Below are positions 62,615 through 64,000 of a stretch of 64,000 nt of DNA, piece by piece. The position numbers and the translations under genes were made by a program. Origin of the DNA: Phymorhynchus buccinoides (Eukaryota > Mollusca > Gastropoda > Neogastropoda > Raphitomidae); NCBI GenBank assembly GCA_017654935.2, contig CM065690.1, positions 34,436,092-34,500,091 on the forward strand, read 5' to 3'. How positions within the stretch are numbered: the stretch's first letter is position 1; each line of letters begins with the position of its first letter. Under the pieces are notes generated by a model, which saw only the letters and a list, made by a program, of their open reading frames with translations, was not told the origin of the DNA and did not search any database.

Positions 62615-63220
62615 CGATAATATATATATTATCCCTAGCTCTATCCCTTAACCGGAGAAATGAAAAAGTTGTTTCTGATGAACATTTTACATTGAACAAC
62701 AATTGTTACGAGTAACTGTTAGTTAAATTGCAAGTGACAAAATAGCAACTTCCAACCAGACACACGAGGTATAAGTATAGTTAGTGTGACTGCTAATAGA
62801 TCCTTCTTACACGGCACCAAAATACGCAATCACTGAAATTATATAAGTCATCACTGACATTTCCTCAGTGCACCAGATGGCCTAATAGGTGATTGTAGTG
62901 TGATAAGAATAGTTCATTTTCAGCCCAAGAAACAAGCTGGTACATATAATCTGAGAATGTGTGCAATAAGAATTTCAAAAACTACGTAGGCCTGTTATTT
63001 GGGACATAACCATTATTATTGCGAAAACTTATGAAAGTTATTTACTCTTATAAAAGATCACTCCCTGTTTTGTTATGATAGACTTGTCCAATCTAAATTT
63101 GGATGAAATTTACCACTGATTCGGTGTCGGTTCCATTGCAAAGGCTGTTTTTTTAATACTGTGGATGTATATGTGTTGTTGGTCAATACATTATTTAAAT
63201 CAAAGGTTTGCTGTTGTTTG
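62615..63220. other. Intron 5, no gene seen
   Basis: AT-rich, without a recognisable repeat exon. Confidence 0.5.
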
Positions 63221-63223
63221 CAG

Positions 63224-63301
63224 GACTGTCTCCCTGGCCACACGTGTGTCATGAAGAAGGCATGTGATAAGCTGGGTTCTTGCTCTACTCGCCCTGTCTG
63301 T
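63224..63301 (+). CDS. Secreted cysteine-rich repeat protein, exon 6 (3' end uncertain)
   Basis: Acceptor TTTGCAG at 63217-63223, then DCLPGHTCVMKKACDKLGSC and STRPVC in phase 0. This is a diverged repeat. A weak donor GTCAGT follows one base later (63303). Otherwise the frame runs on to TAA near 63526 with non-repeat sequence, which could be a C-terminal extension or intron readthrough. Further exons may lie beyond the window. Confidence 0.65.
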
Positions 63302-63526
63302 GGTCAGTACGCCTGTTGCTCCTCTTATCTATCTGTGCTGAATCCTAGGATGTCATATCATAGCCACCCGTTAACATTTCCAAACAAAATCGTTTCATGC
63401 GAACAATATCGTGTGTTAGTTGTATTGTCAATATTCAGTTTTGATACAGTTACTATTCTACCTATTCTAAAAAAGAAGTCGATCTTGCATAAGAGAAAAT
63501 ATATTGTCAGTTTATCGCCAGTTTAA

Positions 63527-63714
63527 TTGCAGGCTTAATTTTCTGGGGGTTTTACCTTGTGAAGTTAGAGAAGAATCTTGAAGAATCTCACGTCTGCAAT
63601 TTACCAATGTAACAAAATCATATGGGAATAATATGTAATAATATAATAAATAATAAGTAATAATGTGGGAGATTCTTTAGACCAGACTGATTAAACTTTA
63701 TTTGTGACTTTTAA
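63527..63714. other. AT-rich sequence before the terminal satellite
   Basis: Includes an (ATAATA)-rich stretch at 63630-63665. Nothing else seen. Confidence 0.5.
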
Positions 63715-64000
63715 TACAGTCGATGTGTTATGATAACCCTACCATAATTGAAGTTCTCTTTCAAAGACAAACATTTAAGGTACTTAGAGGGTTTCATAAA
63801 GCCGATGTGCTAAGAAAACCCTACAATAATCGAAGTTCTCTTTCAAAGACAAACATTTAAGGTACTCAGAGGGTTTCATAAAGCCGATGTGCTAAGAAAA
63901 CCCTACAATAATCGAAGTTCTCTTTCAAAGACAAACATTTAAGGTACTTAGAGGGTTTCATAAAGCCGATGTGCTAAGAAAACCCTACAATAATCGAAGT
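63715..64000 (+). repeat. 82-bp satellite running off the window
   Basis: AAGTTCTCTTTCAAAGACAA starts at 63751 and 63833, with a third at 63915, exactly 82 bp apart. Units are nearly identical apart from the diverged first one. The array continues beyond 64000. Confidence 0.95.

Noticed and set aside
63715..64000. CRISPR-like or centromeric array
   Set aside because: 82-bp units are near-identical over their full length with no spacers. Three units are not enough to claim a centromere.

Overview
The window is nuclear DNA of an invertebrate animal, most likely a marine gastropod mollusc. The reasons are spliced genes with GT-AG introns, an intronless class A receptor family present in several copies, short-exon secreted cysteine-rich repeats of a kind common in molluscs, several LINE lineages, and an extreme density of (CA)n, (GA)n and (AGT)n arrays. 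There is no bacterial operon structure and no viral genome. Species is not determinable from the sequence alone. One 500-base run of N (28246-28745) marks an assembly gap.

Layout. 1-690: retroelement tail and a microsatellite block whose inverted partner lies at about 40320-40640. 690-5280, 15160-18780 (inverted) and 42230-47605: three copies of one segmental duplication, each carrying an intronless 7TM receptor followed by a decayed tandem array that resembles the receptor's own last codons. Copy 1 is stopped by a TAG; copies 2 and 3 are open at 385 residues. 5628-8048 (minus): a three-exon FLYWCH/MULE transposase relic whose intron phases agree. 8356-8930: a higher-order minisatellite. 10480-11910 (minus): a retroelement-like open frame with one stop. 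12076-12232: a foldback MITE. 19177-23642: a 4.47-kb DNA transposon with terminal inverted repeats of about 242 bp around a decayed transposase-like gene, itself interrupted by a TTAA-flanked MITE. 24733-24857: the 3' two thirds of a U2 snRNA. 25060-28200 and 29340-33940: a tandem duplication, one copy of which holds a 2.4-kb LINE between CT microsatellites. 28746-29290: a satellite of about 160 bp next to the gap. 35040-40400: an array of about 1.7-kb units built from GA repeats and a LINE 3' fragment. 41746-41771: the exact first 26 bases of U2 snRNA in a dispersed repeat.

50700-63301 (+) holds the one host gene that can be modelled with confidence besides the receptors: a secreted cysteine-rich repeat protein. 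Two small exons build a signal peptide, then at least four phase-0 exons each encode a repeat of about 40 residues. Its first intron contains a CR1-like LINE and about 5 kb of degenerate repeats dense in TGACCT/AGGTCA half-sites. The second intron contains another LINE. The window ends in an 82-bp satellite.

The genes do not form a pathway. The window shows a receptor family and a secreted-repeat gene growing by duplication inside a repeat-dominated region, with nested transposon insertions that can be ordered in time because empty and filled sites are both present.
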